A DNA stretch of 64,000 nucleotides from Cristatella mucedo (Eukaryota; Bryozoa; Phylactolaemata; Cristatellidae), in assembly GCA_009760855.2 (NCBI GenBank), contig WPIO01000061.1, forward strand, positions 1,298,501-1,362,500, written 5' to 3'. The position numbers and the translations under genes are program-made. This document shows, piece after piece, positions 12,301 to 20,553 of this stretch; position 1 is the first letter of the stretch, and every line of letters starts with the position of its first letter. The notes beneath the pieces were generated by a model. The model had not been told where the DNA came from. It ran no database searches and saw only the letters and a program-made list of their open reading frames with translations.

Positions 12301-15078
12301 TAGCTATGGGCCAACTAAGTATGACTCAGAAATTGGAAAGGCTAACACCCAAAATTGGCTCTGCCAGCATATTTCCTGTTGATGTGCACGAAATCTAGGT
12401 GTCATGCTCCAAAGTGACCTTTTGTTAGACGACCACATCAGCTCCACAGTCAAGTCTGCCTACTTTCAGCTACATAGCATTGCTAAAATTCGGGCTTGTT
12501 TAGATAAAGATACCATGTCCAAGTTGGTCCATGCATTCGTGACATCCCGTCTCGACTTCTGCAACTCACTGCTTACTGGCCTACCAGCATGTGCGATCAG
12601 GCGATTGCAGCTGGTGCAAAACTCTGCAGCTAGGCTTGTCTGTCGTGAGCGTCGCAGTTGCCACATAAAACCACTTCTCGCCGACTTGCACTGGCTACCA
12701 GTTAAGCAACACGTCGACTTCAAGGTTTAGTTCCTCACTTTCAGGTCCCTTAATTCTTTGGCTCCTGCCTACCTATTAGATCTACTGCCCTACCAGGCTG
12801 AGCATCGTACCACCTGCTTTTCGGAATCTAACGGTTTACCTATACCGAGTACAAACCTAAAATCATTTGGAGACCGTGCCTTTAGTTCCTATGCTCCCAA
12901 AGCCTGGAATTCACTCCCGACTTGCATCGTGTCACCCCTTGACTTGACCACATTTAAAAAGAAATTAAAAAACACCTATTTATGAGAGCATTTAGTTGGT
13001 CCCTGTGATTTGTCCTTTTTGTGTGTATGTGTGCTGACACAGTTGCATGCTGCCACTAACCACACTTGCATGCTGACCCTGTGCATGTCATCCCTAACCA
13101 TGTTGTTTTTGTTGTTTATTAAGCATGGTACAACTAACTAGCCGATCGTGCTTCCTTTGCAGCAATTGTAAAGCACCTAGAAAGATATTTGAGTTCTCTG
13201 AGGGTGCTTTATCAGGTGTATTATTATTATTGTTATATGCCACTCTGCCACCAAAAACCGGATCTTCTCCTCTGCTCGTGCAGATTCACCTGGCAGACCC
13301 TTATCTTTATTTCTCGGTGATGGCTGATGCTTGATATTTGGTGTTTTGCAGCCATTCTATCAGGTTGCCTCTATTGATATATTATCTATTCTATGTTTAC
13401 TTGCGTTTAGGCAGCTGGATTTAAACAGCCGTTGTACCTCTAGTGCCTTAAACATACGCCTGATTTTATGGGCAGATTATAAATAGTTTTTAGTGATTGA
13501 CTTTAGGGCTGTGGTCGACTTTAGCTCGCATGATCGGAGTATATTTATTTCTAGAGACAGGGAGACAGCAAATTATATGAACCTGATGTGTATCCTCTGC
13601 AGCCGGCTTTTGTGCCCTTGCCGTAGCTAATTTAAGACTCATTTATATAAAGGCAGAATGACCTTAAGGGCTATCACCACCATCATTGAGCAATAATTGG
13701 ATTGCACAACGAAGGATGCGAACCTATGGAATTGGTATCTTTTTTTATATTAGGCTACTTTGGATTTTCCTACTTAGCTCCCGTGTTATAAGCTTTGTGT
13801 CCTTAGTAATAGTAATAATAATAATAGTTTGTATAGTACCCTCAGGGAACTTAATCTCTTTCTAGGCCTTTACATAAAGCTTTAAAGGAAGCATGATCGT
13901 ATGGTTAGTGGCAGCATACGCAATGTCAGCATGCAAAGTCAATGTCAGCACACAAAGAGCGAATCACAAGGACCCACTAAATTCTGTGATAAATATGTGC
14001 CTTTTTAGCGTCTTTTTAAATGTCGTCAGGTGATTCGTCAGGCGGAAGTGAGTTCCAATCTATGGGAGCATAGGAACTCACGACAGTCTCCAAAGGATTT
14101 GAGGCTCGTACGATGTGTAGGTAAACGATCCCTGTATTGGCCTACTCATGCAATAGTTGGGAGTTTCTTTTAATGCTGTTATCTCTTGCCCTCTCTCTAT
14201 CGCCCTTCCCTCTCTTTCCCCTACTCTCTCTCTCTCTTTTTTGACCTCGTACAAGCTATCAGACTGTTTTTCAGTTCATGGGATGTTACAGACATATTGT
14301 TCTACTATTGACATGCCTGCTTAGGCTGTATGTCAGGGATAATGCTGTGATCCCTACCAGATACCTCTTTTAGCATTGGAATGCTTGTGCCGTACGTGTC
14401 CTTGTTCTGTGCCATTTGAAGGAACTATGACAGAATGATTAGGCTTTTATTCTGTCGTGCATTATGTCACAGGTATCTACCACCTGAATGTTTCGTGCTT
14501 GGCAAAAATCCGCCTAAAATATCTTCCAAAGTGGACGTCTGGTCGGTGGGAGTGATATTCTACCAATGCCTGTATGGTAAGAAACCATTTGGACACAATT
14601 TAAGTCAGGCTGCCATATTGGAAGAGAACACGATACTCAACGCTCGGCAGGTGGAGTTCCCGGCCAAGCCGCCTGTTAGCCAGGAAGCAAAGGTATGCCT
14701 TGGCGATGCAACCTTCAGGGTGGTTGCTGGCGATCGATAGTTTCTATGCGTGAATGCATGGTCCTATTTCGTAAGCTTTGCAAACCAGTGAAAGGCGGCT
14801 AGCTATGCATATAGTAACTCACTCGCTGTGTGATCTTACATTTTAGAATTTTATGCGGCGTTGTCTGCAGTACCATAAGGAGCTACGACCAGACGTGCTA
14901 CTGTTGGCCGACGATGACTACTTGAAGGCATCTGCCTTGAAGTCTAAACCAAGGTTAGGAGTTTGCCGAATTCCCGAAGCGATGGGCTGCTGCAATGCTA
15001 AGAGCAAATGTTGGCAAACTAGTGCTGTATATTTCTTGCAGTTCTGCCGGAGGTGACAACTCAAACTCGGGTTTTTGA
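1..15078 (+). CDS. TLK: Tousled-like serine/threonine kinase, 5'-partial, 12 exons
   Basis: Joined exons 1-309, 414-550, 643-762, 971-1123, 3883-3964, 4160-4251, 4864-4953, 5113-5282, 8352-8490, 14473-14692, 14847-14953 and 15042-15078 give one open frame of about 551 residues ending in TGA; every intron is GT-AG and all phases match. Tousled-like kinases are nuclear serine/threonine kinases that phosphorylate the histone chaperone Asf1 and act in chromatin assembly and replication. Seen here: an Ala/Ser/Thr-rich stretch, a coiled coil, the family signature RLGHF...GATF.ENW.DG.AFQ, then a kinase domain with glycine loop [14 protein letters not shown] lysine (4196-4198), HYDLKPGN catalytic loop (Asp 5270-5272), DFGLSK (Asp 8402-8404) and YLPPECF. 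HYD in place of HRD is normal for TLKs. The frame is open to base 1, so the start codon lies upstream. The C-terminal tail ([12 protein letters not shown]) is shorter than in vertebrate TLKs. No catalytic residue is missing, so it looks functional. Confidence 0.96.
414..550 (+). CDS. TLK: TLK exon: GATF/ENW signature
   Basis: Begins after TTTGTAG and ends at GCAAA before GTAATT, phase 2. It encodes [18 protein letters not shown] followed by VDGFAFQE, the conserved segment just before the second coiled coil of TLKs. Confidence 0.93.
643..762 (+). CDS. TLK: TLK exon: basic [12 protein letters not shown] segment
   Basis: The single G after the AG at 641-642 completes the Lys codon; the donor is GTAAGT. 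It encodes [14 protein letters not shown], matching the TLK family segment of the same spacing, possibly a nuclear localisation signal. Confidence 0.92.
971..1123 (+). CDS. TLK: TLK exon: coiled coil before kinase domain
   Basis: Encodes a long charged helix ending [19 protein letters not shown], which is nearly identical in position and wording to other TLKs. The donor is GTAATT, phase 2. A 2.76-kb intron full of LINE and SINE fragments follows. Confidence 0.93.
1464..1632 (-). mobile_element. SINE-B copy in TLK intron
   Basis: Read on the - strand it starts with an A-box-like TGGCACACTAGGTAAGGCGG, has a B-box-like GAGTTCGAACCC, then the core GGTGATAGCCGTAAAGGCTC and a terminal GGCTGTTAAATCAGCTAG. 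This is the arrangement of a tRNA-derived SINE. At least six similar copies lie in the window. Confidence 0.8.
1690..1935 (+). mobile_element. LINE-A 3' fragment, strongly decayed
   Basis: Contains decayed versions of the LINE-A C-terminal codons (YAPKAWN-like, at about 1718) and of its 3' UTR (GCATGTTACCACTAAC, GCATGTTGCCTCTAAC). No intact frame. Confidence 0.6.
2075..2680 (+). mobile_element. LINE-B 3' fragment
   Basis: Frame-broken codons for the C-terminal part of a non-LTR reverse transcriptase protein ([25 protein letters not shown]). The 3' end GGAGTTACAGA is shared with the other LINE-B copies. It is 5'-truncated, as is usual for LINE copies made by target-primed reverse transcription. 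Confidence 0.75.
2735..3185 (+). mobile_element. LINE-B fragment, strongly decayed
   Basis: Second, older copy directly downstream of the previous one. It keeps traces such as GGCTGCCATGGTTTGGTTCC, CCCTCAGGTCC and the 3' region CACCCACCAAGTCTTA...GTGGGGTTACA in the same order. Confidence 0.55.
3190..3880. other. TLK intron remainder, nothing recognised
   Basis: AT-rich intron sequence before the exon at 3883. Open frames here are short, overlap each other and show no family likeness. I see no repeat I can name. Confidence 0.5.
3883..3964 (+). CDS. TLK: TLK exon: kinase start, glycine-rich loop
   Basis: Encodes [20 protein letters not shown] and then GFSEVHK. It carries the nucleotide-binding glycine loop (GKGGFSEV). 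Acceptor TGTTTCAG, donor GTGGGT, phase 0. Confidence 0.95.
4160..4251 (+). CDS. TLK: TLK exon: VACKI lysine
   Basis: Encodes [20 protein letters not shown] and the following DEKKANYIK. The Lys at 4196-4198 is the expected ATP-binding lysine of kinase subdomain II. Donor GTAAGC, phase 2. Confidence 0.95.
4455..4785. repeat. Dispersed repeat related to the 19.8-20.1 kb LTR-like unit
   Basis: Shares an ordered set of short matches with 19790-20115: AAATACCGCT.AGCAGT, CAAGCAGTAACTCCAGAGAG, the GGCCCA/CCCGAAGG segment and a final CCACCACACG...GTGGT...CACCAC block. It lies in a TLK intron. It could be a decayed solo LTR or a short non-autonomous element; I cannot decide between them. Confidence 0.45.
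4864..4953 (+). CDS. TLK: TLK exon: alpha-C helix region
   Basis: Encodes [20 protein letters not shown] then [11 protein letters not shown]. The Glu of LREY is the expected alpha-C partner of the lysine. Acceptor TTTTTTCCAG, donor GTAAGT. Confidence 0.95.
5113..5282 (+). CDS. TLK: TLK exon: hinge to catalytic loop
   Basis: Encodes [19 protein letters not shown] (hinge and alpha-D) through IHYDLKPG. The catalytic Asp is at 5270-5272. The donor is GTGAGA, phase 1. The next exon is 3.07 kb away, and that intron holds a LINE-B copy beginning about 100 bp past the donor. Confidence 0.95.
5385..6050 (+). mobile_element. LINE-B, best-preserved 3' copy
   Basis: A continuous open frame (stop at 6023-6025) runs through the LINE-B C-terminal protein: [66 protein letters not shown]. 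This is the thumb and C-terminal region that follows the reverse transcriptase of L2/CR1/jockey-type elements. The 3' end is GAGTTACAGG near 6046. There is no catalytic YADD in this piece, so it is a dead 5'-truncated copy. It sits inside the TLK intron between the catalytic-loop and DFG exons, in sense orientation. Confidence 0.85.
6130..7165 (+). mobile_element. LINE-A copy, decayed
   Basis: Decayed reading of the LINE-A protein in order: the segment around the YADD motif (about 6165-6215), [13 protein letters not shown] (about 6570-6620), [20 protein letters not shown], then a 3' UTR with GCATGTTGTAGCTAAC and a decayed tail near 7121-7165. Many stops and frameshifts. Confidence 0.75.
7170..8050. 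other. TLK intron remainder, nothing recognised
   Basis: AT-rich sequence between two LINE-A fragments. Only short random frames; no protein motif or repeat recognised. Confidence 0.5.
8050..8165 (-). mobile_element. LINE-A 3' tail fragment
   Basis: On the - strand it reads the terminal hairpin (AAAGTGCC, AGAAAGAGATTGAG, GGCACT) followed by an ATT-type tail. The paired halves are GTGCC/GGCAC instead of the usual GCGCC/GGCGC. Confidence 0.75.
8352..8490 (+). CDS. TLK: TLK exon: DFG motif and activation segment
   Basis: Encodes [20 protein letters not shown] and the segment through SQGAGTYW. The Mg-binding Asp is at 8402-8404. The exon ends TACTG before GTACGA, phase 2. It is followed by a 6-kb repeat-filled intron, the largest in this gene. 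Confidence 0.95.
8495..9530. other. TLK intron sequence, nothing recognised
   Basis: Roughly 1 kb of AT-rich sequence after the DFG exon with no frame over about 100 codons and no motif or repeat I can place. Confidence 0.5.
9540..9735 (+). mobile_element. LINE-A 3' UTR and tail
   Basis: Carries GCATGCTGCCACTAACCAC, CTTGCATGCTGACC, CAAATGTAAAGTACCTAG and a tail ending GGGTGCTATATCAAATGC then ATT repeats. Only the untranslated end is present. Confidence 0.8.
9736..10545 (-). mobile_element. LINE-B 3' fragment, antisense to TLK
   Basis: Reverse complement of the LINE-B 3' end: the pieces for [20 protein letters not shown], the LWNS region and [13 protein letters not shown] appear in reverse order, with frameshifts. 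It starts at about 9736, directly behind the ATT tail of the previous LINE-A fragment. Confidence 0.7.
10550..11500. other. TLK intron sequence, nothing recognised
   Basis: No repeat or coding frame recognised between the LINE-B and LINE-A pieces. The short AATAAA-type runs near 10862 and 10893 have no gene beside them. Confidence 0.4.
11715..11985 (-). mobile_element. LINE-A reverse transcriptase segment, inverted
   Basis: On the - strand reads [28 protein letters not shown] and [19 protein letters not shown], the RT region up to the [10 protein letters not shown] block. The adjoining + strand copy at 11985 starts at the same SID.NG point. This looks like one element with its 5' part inverted. 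Confidence 0.65.
11985..13235 (+). mobile_element. LINE-A copy with RT catalytic block
   Basis: Begins near SIDVNGQNH, then [20 protein letters not shown] (catalytic YADD), [53 protein letters not shown] and a 3' UTR ending in the hairpin (AAAGCACC...GGGTGCTTT) and a short ATT tail. Several frameshifts and stops break it (for example near 12277 and 12728), so it is inactive. It sits in the 6-kb TLK intron, sense orientation. Confidence 0.88.
13240..13640. other. TLK intron sequence, nothing recognised
   Basis: No coding frame or named repeat seen between the LINE-A tail and the SINE-B fragment. Confidence 0.4.
13645..13735 (-). mobile_element. SINE-B 3' fragment
   Basis: On the - strand shows the decayed core TGGTGGTGATAGCCCTTAAGG and a weak B-box-like GGTTCGCATCC. 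Only part of the element remains. Confidence 0.55.
13805..14140 (-). mobile_element. LINE-A 3' fragment, antisense to TLK
   Basis: Starts with the reversed ATT tail (AATAATAATAATAG), the hairpin region, 3' UTR words (TTAGTGGCAGCAT, AGGACCCACTAAAT) and the last codons of the LINE-A protein. It is truncated near 14140. Confidence 0.75.
14473..14692 (+). CDS. TLK: TLK exon: YLPPE motif and C-lobe
   Basis: Encodes [39 protein letters not shown] and on to [13 protein letters not shown] is the family's version of the APE motif. Acceptor GTCACAG, donor GTATGC, phase 0. Confidence 0.95.
14847..14953 (+). CDS. TLK: TLK exon: end of kinase domain
   Basis: Encodes [20 protein letters not shown] and [15 protein letters not shown], the last C-lobe helices including the buried Arg of subdomain XI. 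I end it at CCAAG before GTTAGG. If that donor is not used, the frame reads on to a TGA at 15054-15056 through a sequence with no TLK likeness. Confidence 0.85.
15042..15078 (+). CDS. TLK: TLK last coding exon (short tail)
   Basis: Acceptor TTTCTTGCAG just before 15042. The 37 bases read [12 protein letters not shown] and stop, in the phase left by the previous exon. The Ser/Gly/Asn-rich tail resembles the Ser/Ala/Asn-rich end of animal TLKs, which supports this splice. The intron is only 88 bp. Confidence 0.75.
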
Positions 15079-16750
15079 ATGTGACTTGGAGTGGCTTGTG
15101 GACTCTACAAAAGCTGCTCACCGTTCAAAGTGGCATGATCTAGGTGTACAATGGTACACCCACTGCTGGGCGGATGAGATAATAGCTTGTTGTACCGAAA
15201 ACCGTCTGGCGTATCACGTGGCGTGCATACGTCGAAGGTGAAGTGGAAGCAGCAGAATGCAATGCAGTGAGCAAGCCATCGGTGCTTTGGAAGCGCTGCT
15301 AGGCTGGTGCTGCTGCACTGCTGTGGGGCCTGAAAGTATATTTGAGCTCAGTGAGCTCTGTCATCAGACATTTTATCCGTGCAGACAGCTTTCATTCAGA
15401 CAGCTTACGCTGCCGGCCGGACGTTGTTGGGCTGCAACAGCGGGGACTGTTTGATCGCCAGCTCAGGCTGCCTCACGTGCAGAAGGGGTCCAGAAGTTAT
15501 TGTGGAAGCCTGCCTGGATACTGTTCTTTTTAATGAGGTTGCTAACTGTTACAGGCATGCGACAAAAATAGATCCTGTGGGATGCACTCGTGAGACCACG
15601 GGCTTGTTGCAACTTAAGTGGACGTTGTTTGGACATAAGTGTACAGTGCAAAACAGAAAGCTATTCTACGTGCTGTGGAGCGACCGATTTTTGTAAGCTG
15701 TTGGGAGCAAAGCTATTTAGGCTATAAGGGTACTTTGTCAACGGTGCTGATCGATCAGTGACATGGTTTCAGTTTTCGGAGGCTGTGTAAAGCAGAAGAA
15801 TAGTGTAACAGATAAAATCAAATGATAAATGCCGGGCCAAAAGGAAACCTGGCTTGGCCTGTTCGAGAAGTATCGGTGCCTTACTTGAGTGAGTGCCATG
15901 ATGCCGCTGTATGCAGTTATACAGTGAACATCGAATCTTTAGGGGTCCTTAAGCCCTCTGAGCTGTGTTTGTATTACCCTTACACTATGGTGACCTCTCG
16001 TTCAACTCTTTGTGATGTTGAGAAATAGCACCAAAAAAAGTCCTGTTCTGCTCTTTGTGCTTCTCTGCCAGTAGCACTGACTTTCCTAACTACCTTACTC
16101 TAAACCTGAAGACCACTTTGAAAATACTACTGCCAGTGGTTTCCTACCTATTTGACTTTGGCTATCAACCTACTCATTGTACCATCCAACCCATCTGTAA
16201 TGTGATGCTTATTCAAAATTATTATGTCTCATAATCTCGACAAGCAAATGCAGCTTTAGGTCGGCGCTAGATATATTTGATGAAGTGGCACACTTAAGTT
16301 GTACCACCCTTGACATGCAAACTGTATGATATTGTTTTAAGTAGTGGTTGCTTGAACCCAGCCACCTAATGAAGACTAGATCGGTTATTTGTATAGACTA
16401 GCTAAAAAGGATGCATGCTGTCCCAAATCTTCTCTACAAAAAGTTACAACTTGTTCTCACCTGAAATCACATTAAGAATTATGTATATGCTACCATAGAA
16501 TGACATCTAAAGCTTTCGGTTATTGGGGCCTATTCTGTAGACTGTCTGAGTCGACTGAGATGTGCCTGCCGTCGATGTAGATCCATTCTGGACTCTTAGC
16601 TTAAATAGCTTTTGCAATGCGGCGTCAGTTGAGTTAGCTAATGGGTAGCTGTAGGTTTTACTTTTCACTCTGGGCAATAGGTTGCTTCTGTTTACTAATG
16701 TTGTGCTTTTTCAAAGATTAGGTCCATGAATGCTCTCTTCGGCCTGTATG
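15079..16750. other. TLK 3' flank / probable 3' UTR
   Basis: About 1.7 kb after the TLK stop with only short frames. I did not find a convincing AATAAA signal close to the stop, so the end of the transcript cannot be placed. No named repeat. Confidence 0.4.
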
Positions 16751-16752
16751 TC

Positions 16753-17160
16753 CTAGTGGTTGACTAGGAAAAGAAAGCCGGCTCTACTGCTTTGGTACTT
16801 GTGCCATTGCAGAGCAGCCTTGGCTGTTCCCTTTTTGGTTTTACAATAGGGTATTCTGACTTCGGATACAGTTTCTCGATTCAAGCCAGCTGCACTTAAG
16901 TCACTTGCAGATTTGAGTCCTGGTTTGGCTTGTCTGCTTTTCGTTGCTAGCCTTTCAGGAACCGGCTTATTTAATTTACTCTTAAAGGGGAATCTTTTAG
17001 TGGGAAGGCCCTTGAAGTTCTCAGACAGGTTTTGGCGAATTTTTACTCTGAATTTCTGGCAGGAGTCGCATTTCGGCTTTGAGTGTTTACCTAGGCACTT
17101 TATTTCGATCGCAGCTATACTGGCTCTACCAAGCAACAAGTAGATCTCAAAATTCCCCAT
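16753..17160 (-). CDS. Unassigned basic open frame
   Basis: An open frame of 135 codons on the - strand, rich in Lys, Arg and Ser, with a CLGKHSKPKCDSCQKF stretch near its start. I do not recognise a family. There is no clear splice signal or neighbouring exon, and an overlapping + frame is also open, so this may be chance. It could be a decayed mobile-element protein. Treat as hypothetical. Confidence 0.2.
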   Translation of the reverse strand: MGNFEIYLLLGRASIAAIEIKCLGKHSKPKCDSCQKFRVKIRQNLSENFKGLPTKRFPFKSKLNKPVPERLATKSRQAKPGLKSASDLSAAGLNRETVSEVRIPYCKTKKGTAKAALQWHKYQSSRAGFLFLVNH

Positions 17161-18005
17161 GACTGGATTCCGAATCGCTTCACTCGCTTGCAGCAGTCTA
17201 CCTAGCCTACCTCTTGCTCCTCAAATGTGCTCATTTATCACTCCCTTCTCAGCATACAGCCAGTCTTTATCACTAAATTGAAATTTTGGTGATACAAGCC
17301 TTCAGTTCTGAAGGTTGCACGGTAACCAGAAAAGCCGATCTCTAAAACGTGGAGACCATGAAACTTGACTTGTAACCACAATTCATTTGCATAACATGGT
17401 GCAGTACTCGAGCCTGCGACCTTGGTCGTTAAAAGTGAGCTTCCTAACTACGACTAGAGTTCCTTAGTATAGCGGTTGGGCGATGTTGCTTTCGCGACCC
17501 AGGTAGTGAGCTGGGAGTCCTGAGGTTAGACTCGTGCCGCACCCTCGGGGAGCGCATCTTCAGAACGTGAATGCCTTGGTTTGGTTGGTACCAAACACTA
17601 AATATGTTGAGTGGGCTAAGTGTAATTTATATAATAGTGACACAGTCACTTCGGTACAATGTCACCTGCATTTGTATTTAAGAACTATGATCGAAAACAA
17701 TATTGAGAGAAATTACCACATTTTCTGATCATACTCTGCTTGCCCAGGCTGAACTACTGACGTCAATCGATTAAGATTGGCTGGCTAGGTAGTTCGGATG
17801 TCGGATTGCATAAAGCAAGCTCCGCTAACATCTATGGCTGCTTAGGCCATTATTCTGGTGCCGCAGGCAAAAACTACCAGAGACCTGATAAGCCAATAGT
17901 CTGCGACTTCTACTACTAGAGCCCGTGTCTGAAGTCCTGCTAGTCAAATTCAAAATATCTTACAAAGAAAATTATGTATCTATCTGTGAGACACAGCGTT
18001 GCTGT
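17161..18005. other. Intergenic; weak tRNA-like repeat trace only
   Basis: Around 17390-17560 two divergent tRNA-box-like stretches (CTCGAGCCTGCGACC and TTAGTATAGCGGTTGGGCGA) hint at decayed SINEs. The rest shows nothing I can name. Confidence 0.35.
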
Positions 18006-18009
18006 GAAG

Positions 18010-18990
18010 CTTAGTCAGGTGGGGGAATAGATCTGGTTGGTATGCTGGGGCCAAAGAACTAAGGGACCTAGAATTGAGTGACAAATCCTTGCTTGGCTGA
18101 GAGCCGTTGCAGGTAGGCAAGAATGTATCTCCGTTTGTAACTCCACAAAGCCATAAGACTATGTGGGTGTTAAGCAGGAGAGTTTTGCACGGCGCACTCA
18201 GCCTAAGCGGCTTTCGGTATTCAGTCGGTGGCCAACAGACTTCACCTCAAACAAAGAAAGTAGGAAGCATAGCAGAGTCAGGAGAGCAGTTGAGGTAGTG
18301 AGTACCATGGAAGCAGCAGCTCAGGACCACTGAAAAGGATGAGCCATAGTCGGCAGCAGGACAGTAGTTATCGTTGCATAAGAATTAAGGAAGTGAGTTC
18401 CACAATCTAGGACCTGCAGACCTCAAGTTTCTGTCGCCAAAGGTCATGAAGCCGAGGAATGGAACAGTTAATTTATTTCCATACAGGATCTGAGGACACG
18501 AGGAGGTTGAAACTGATGCAACAGTTCAAGCTAGATATGGAGGAGCCAAGCCGTGGCAGGCCTTGTGGATCAGCGTAAGAACTTTGCTCTATATCCGTAG
18601 ATCAACCGGTAGCCATCCTAGCTCTTTTAGCAAAGGAGATACACGCTCAAACCTCTGGGACTTGAAAACTAGCCTTGCAGCCATATTGTTAGCCAGCTGC
18701 AGTGGCCTAGTTGCTTTCTTTGGTAGCCCAGCCAAAAAGGAATTACAATAATCAAGCCGAGACAGAACTACGGAGCTAGTTAAATTTGAGAGGTGGTGCG
18801 ATGTGGCAACTAACGCTCACGACAGACAAGCCTAGCTGGCGAGTTTTTCGCCAAATGTTAGCCAGATTGCACAGGCCGGTAGGGCAGCAAGCAGTGAGTT
18901 GCAGAAGTCAAGACGGAACGTCACAAATGGATGTACCAATTTAGATGTAGTATCCCTGTCTAAACAAGTCTGGATTTTAGCATCTGTTAA
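18010..18990 (-). mobile_element. LINE-A fragment interrupted by LINE-B
   Basis: Two LINE-A pieces, 18010-18127 and 18796-18990, read on the - strand as adjoining parts of one protein region ([10 protein letters not shown]...to the [11 protein letters not shown] region). The LINE-B piece between them explains the gap. Confidence 0.75.
18128..18795 (-). mobile_element. LINE-B 3' fragment nested in LINE-A
   Basis: Starts on the left with the reversed LINE-B terminus TGTAACTCCACAAAGCC and runs through reversed KSVG, the LWNS region and RLDYCNSFLAGLP. Both ends lie exactly where the surrounding LINE-A sequence breaks and resumes. Confidence 0.78.
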
Positions 18991-19165
18991 CAATAATCAC
19001 TTTGTTGAATGCTCTCCTGACTCAGCCATGTTTCTGAATGTATTGTCATTTCGCGATAAGGGTACCGAAAGCCGTTTAAGCTTAGTGCCTTGTTGTAAAA
19101 ACTGCGAAGCACACACTTGGTCTTTTAAGACTTTACAGTGTTACAGAGATAAAATACATTACCAG
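18990..19165 (+). mobile_element. LINE-B 3' terminal fragment
   Basis: Carries TTGAATGCTCTCCTGACTC, then GGTACCGAAAGCCGTTTAAG, and ends at TTACAGTGTTACAGAGATAA, the LINE-B terminus. Confidence 0.6.
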
Positions 19166-19599
19166 AACGACTGCAAGCTCGTTTTCATCCGCTCGTAAAA
19201 CGCGGCTCCCAATCGACCTCAGTAAAGTGGGCGTATTCACACGAGTTCTACAGATTTGAATTTCCTAGGGCTTTCTAACTTTGAAACAAGGACAAGGCTG
19301 TAGGTAGGCTGCGAGTAGGTAATGCCTAGGCCTTCGAGGCGTTAGTAGATTTTCTCTATGAGGCTCTGCTTGTAGCAACAAGAGCAGCATGAAGGAGCAT
19401 ATTTCAGCCATCCCTTTTTAGTATTGCAACGTCCGGACAAGCTTGATGCCAAAATTCCGTGAATTTTGGTGCCGAGAATAGATTTGCCGGACCGTAACCG
19501 ACTTGAAGTCCGATCAAGAGCGTGGAGTCCTATTGATATTGCCACGGCTGGGCTTCACTGTGCAGAAAATACTTCTCGGGCACTTCAGTAGTGCAGATC

Positions 19600-19725
19600 T
19601 GGACAAAAATTGAAAAAGAAATTGCTTGCTGTCGTTTATGGTGTAGAGTTGTTCAACCAGTACATCCTTGGTAGAGTAGTCGTCGTTCACAAACTACCGC
19701 TCTCAGCTGACCAGCACACCACGGA
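19600..19725 (+). mobile_element. Ty3/gypsy-type RNase H fragment
   Basis: The + strand reads TKIEKKLLAVVYGVELFNQY and then ILGR.VVVH with a small frame break. This is the start of the RNase H domain of Ty3/gypsy polyproteins (E-K-E-L-L-A-V-V/I-x-x-x-x-F). Only about 40 codons remain. Confidence 0.65.
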
Positions 19726-19789
19726 AACCTCTAAGCCAGACACCAAAGAGACTGCAAGGCCGGATTATGCACCTTCGTTGATACGACAT

Positions 19790-20115
19790 TGTTGCGTTCT
19801 CAGGGCGAAATACCGCTGAGAAGTACACATTTGAAAGTATTCAGTTTTAATCAGGAACTGAGCGCCAAGCAGTAGCTCCAGAGAGCGGGTGTCTGCGTAC
19901 CGCAAGGCGGCCGGCCTATTTACCACGTCGACGGTGCTGAGTGCTCCAGTGCGCGCCCACTGCTGATTGACAATACAAGTAGACCAATCGAGAGAGCTGA
20001 ATGTAATGTAAAGGAATGTAATGAATAGCCAGCGCACGGAGTTGTCCCCTTCGGGCCAAGCCCAAAATCTTCGTCAGCCACCGTGCGTGGCTGTGTGGTA
20101 GGCGGCACCACAACA
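19790..20115. repeat. LTR-like unit, TGTTG...CAACA ends
   Basis: About 326 bp bounded by TGTTG and CAACA, beginning 70 bp after the gypsy RNase H fragment. A related sequence occurs at 4455-4785. The short inverted ends and position are what a solo LTR would show, but no partner LTR or target duplication was confirmed. Confidence 0.4.
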
Positions 20116-20348
20116 GACACGATACTGCGACATTTTCTAACTGAGTAATTGGAAATCAGATGGCTGAGCTGGGAATGTCTCGCTGGCAGTGAGTCGACGC
20201 TCCATCTATGGCTGAGGCCAGTGACATTTCTGAAATAGCCGGCTAAGCCAAGTGAAACCTCGGTCTAGGAAGACTACAGCAGCTTATTTTTTCCCGCTGG
20301 TTTCCCTCAACTCAGACGCGATCTACCGCTGGACCTCTAGGACTGGAC

Positions 20349-20500
20349 GTAATAGCCGATTAGGTAAGGGGTTCTTTTCACAACCGAGGCCAGGGCTTAG
20401 AATCCTGCAGCTGGGCGATCCTTTTATTCCCAACTGCTTGCGGTAATGATAGCCGATAAGGCTCTTATGCTGCTACAAAAATGAGGTTGTTAAATCATGT
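20349..20500 (+). mobile_element. SINE-B copy
   Basis: A-box-like TAATAGCCGATTAGGTAAGG, decayed B box AGGGCTTAGAATCCTG, core GGTAATGATAGCCGATAAGG and ending GGTTGTTAAATCATG. Confidence 0.7.
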
Positions 20501-20553
20501 TAAGTTTGTGCGAGCAGTCGCCCACAGAAAAAGACGGCTCCGACAGACGTCGA

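Noticed and set aside
14176..14245. CT-rich stretch upstream of a TLK exon as a branch/pyrimidine element
   Set aside because: It is over 200 bp from the acceptor at 14472 and is more simply a decayed microsatellite.
15053..15696. Several 60-105 codon + frames after the TLK stop
   Set aside because: They overlap in different frames, lack motifs and lie in the probable 3' UTR.
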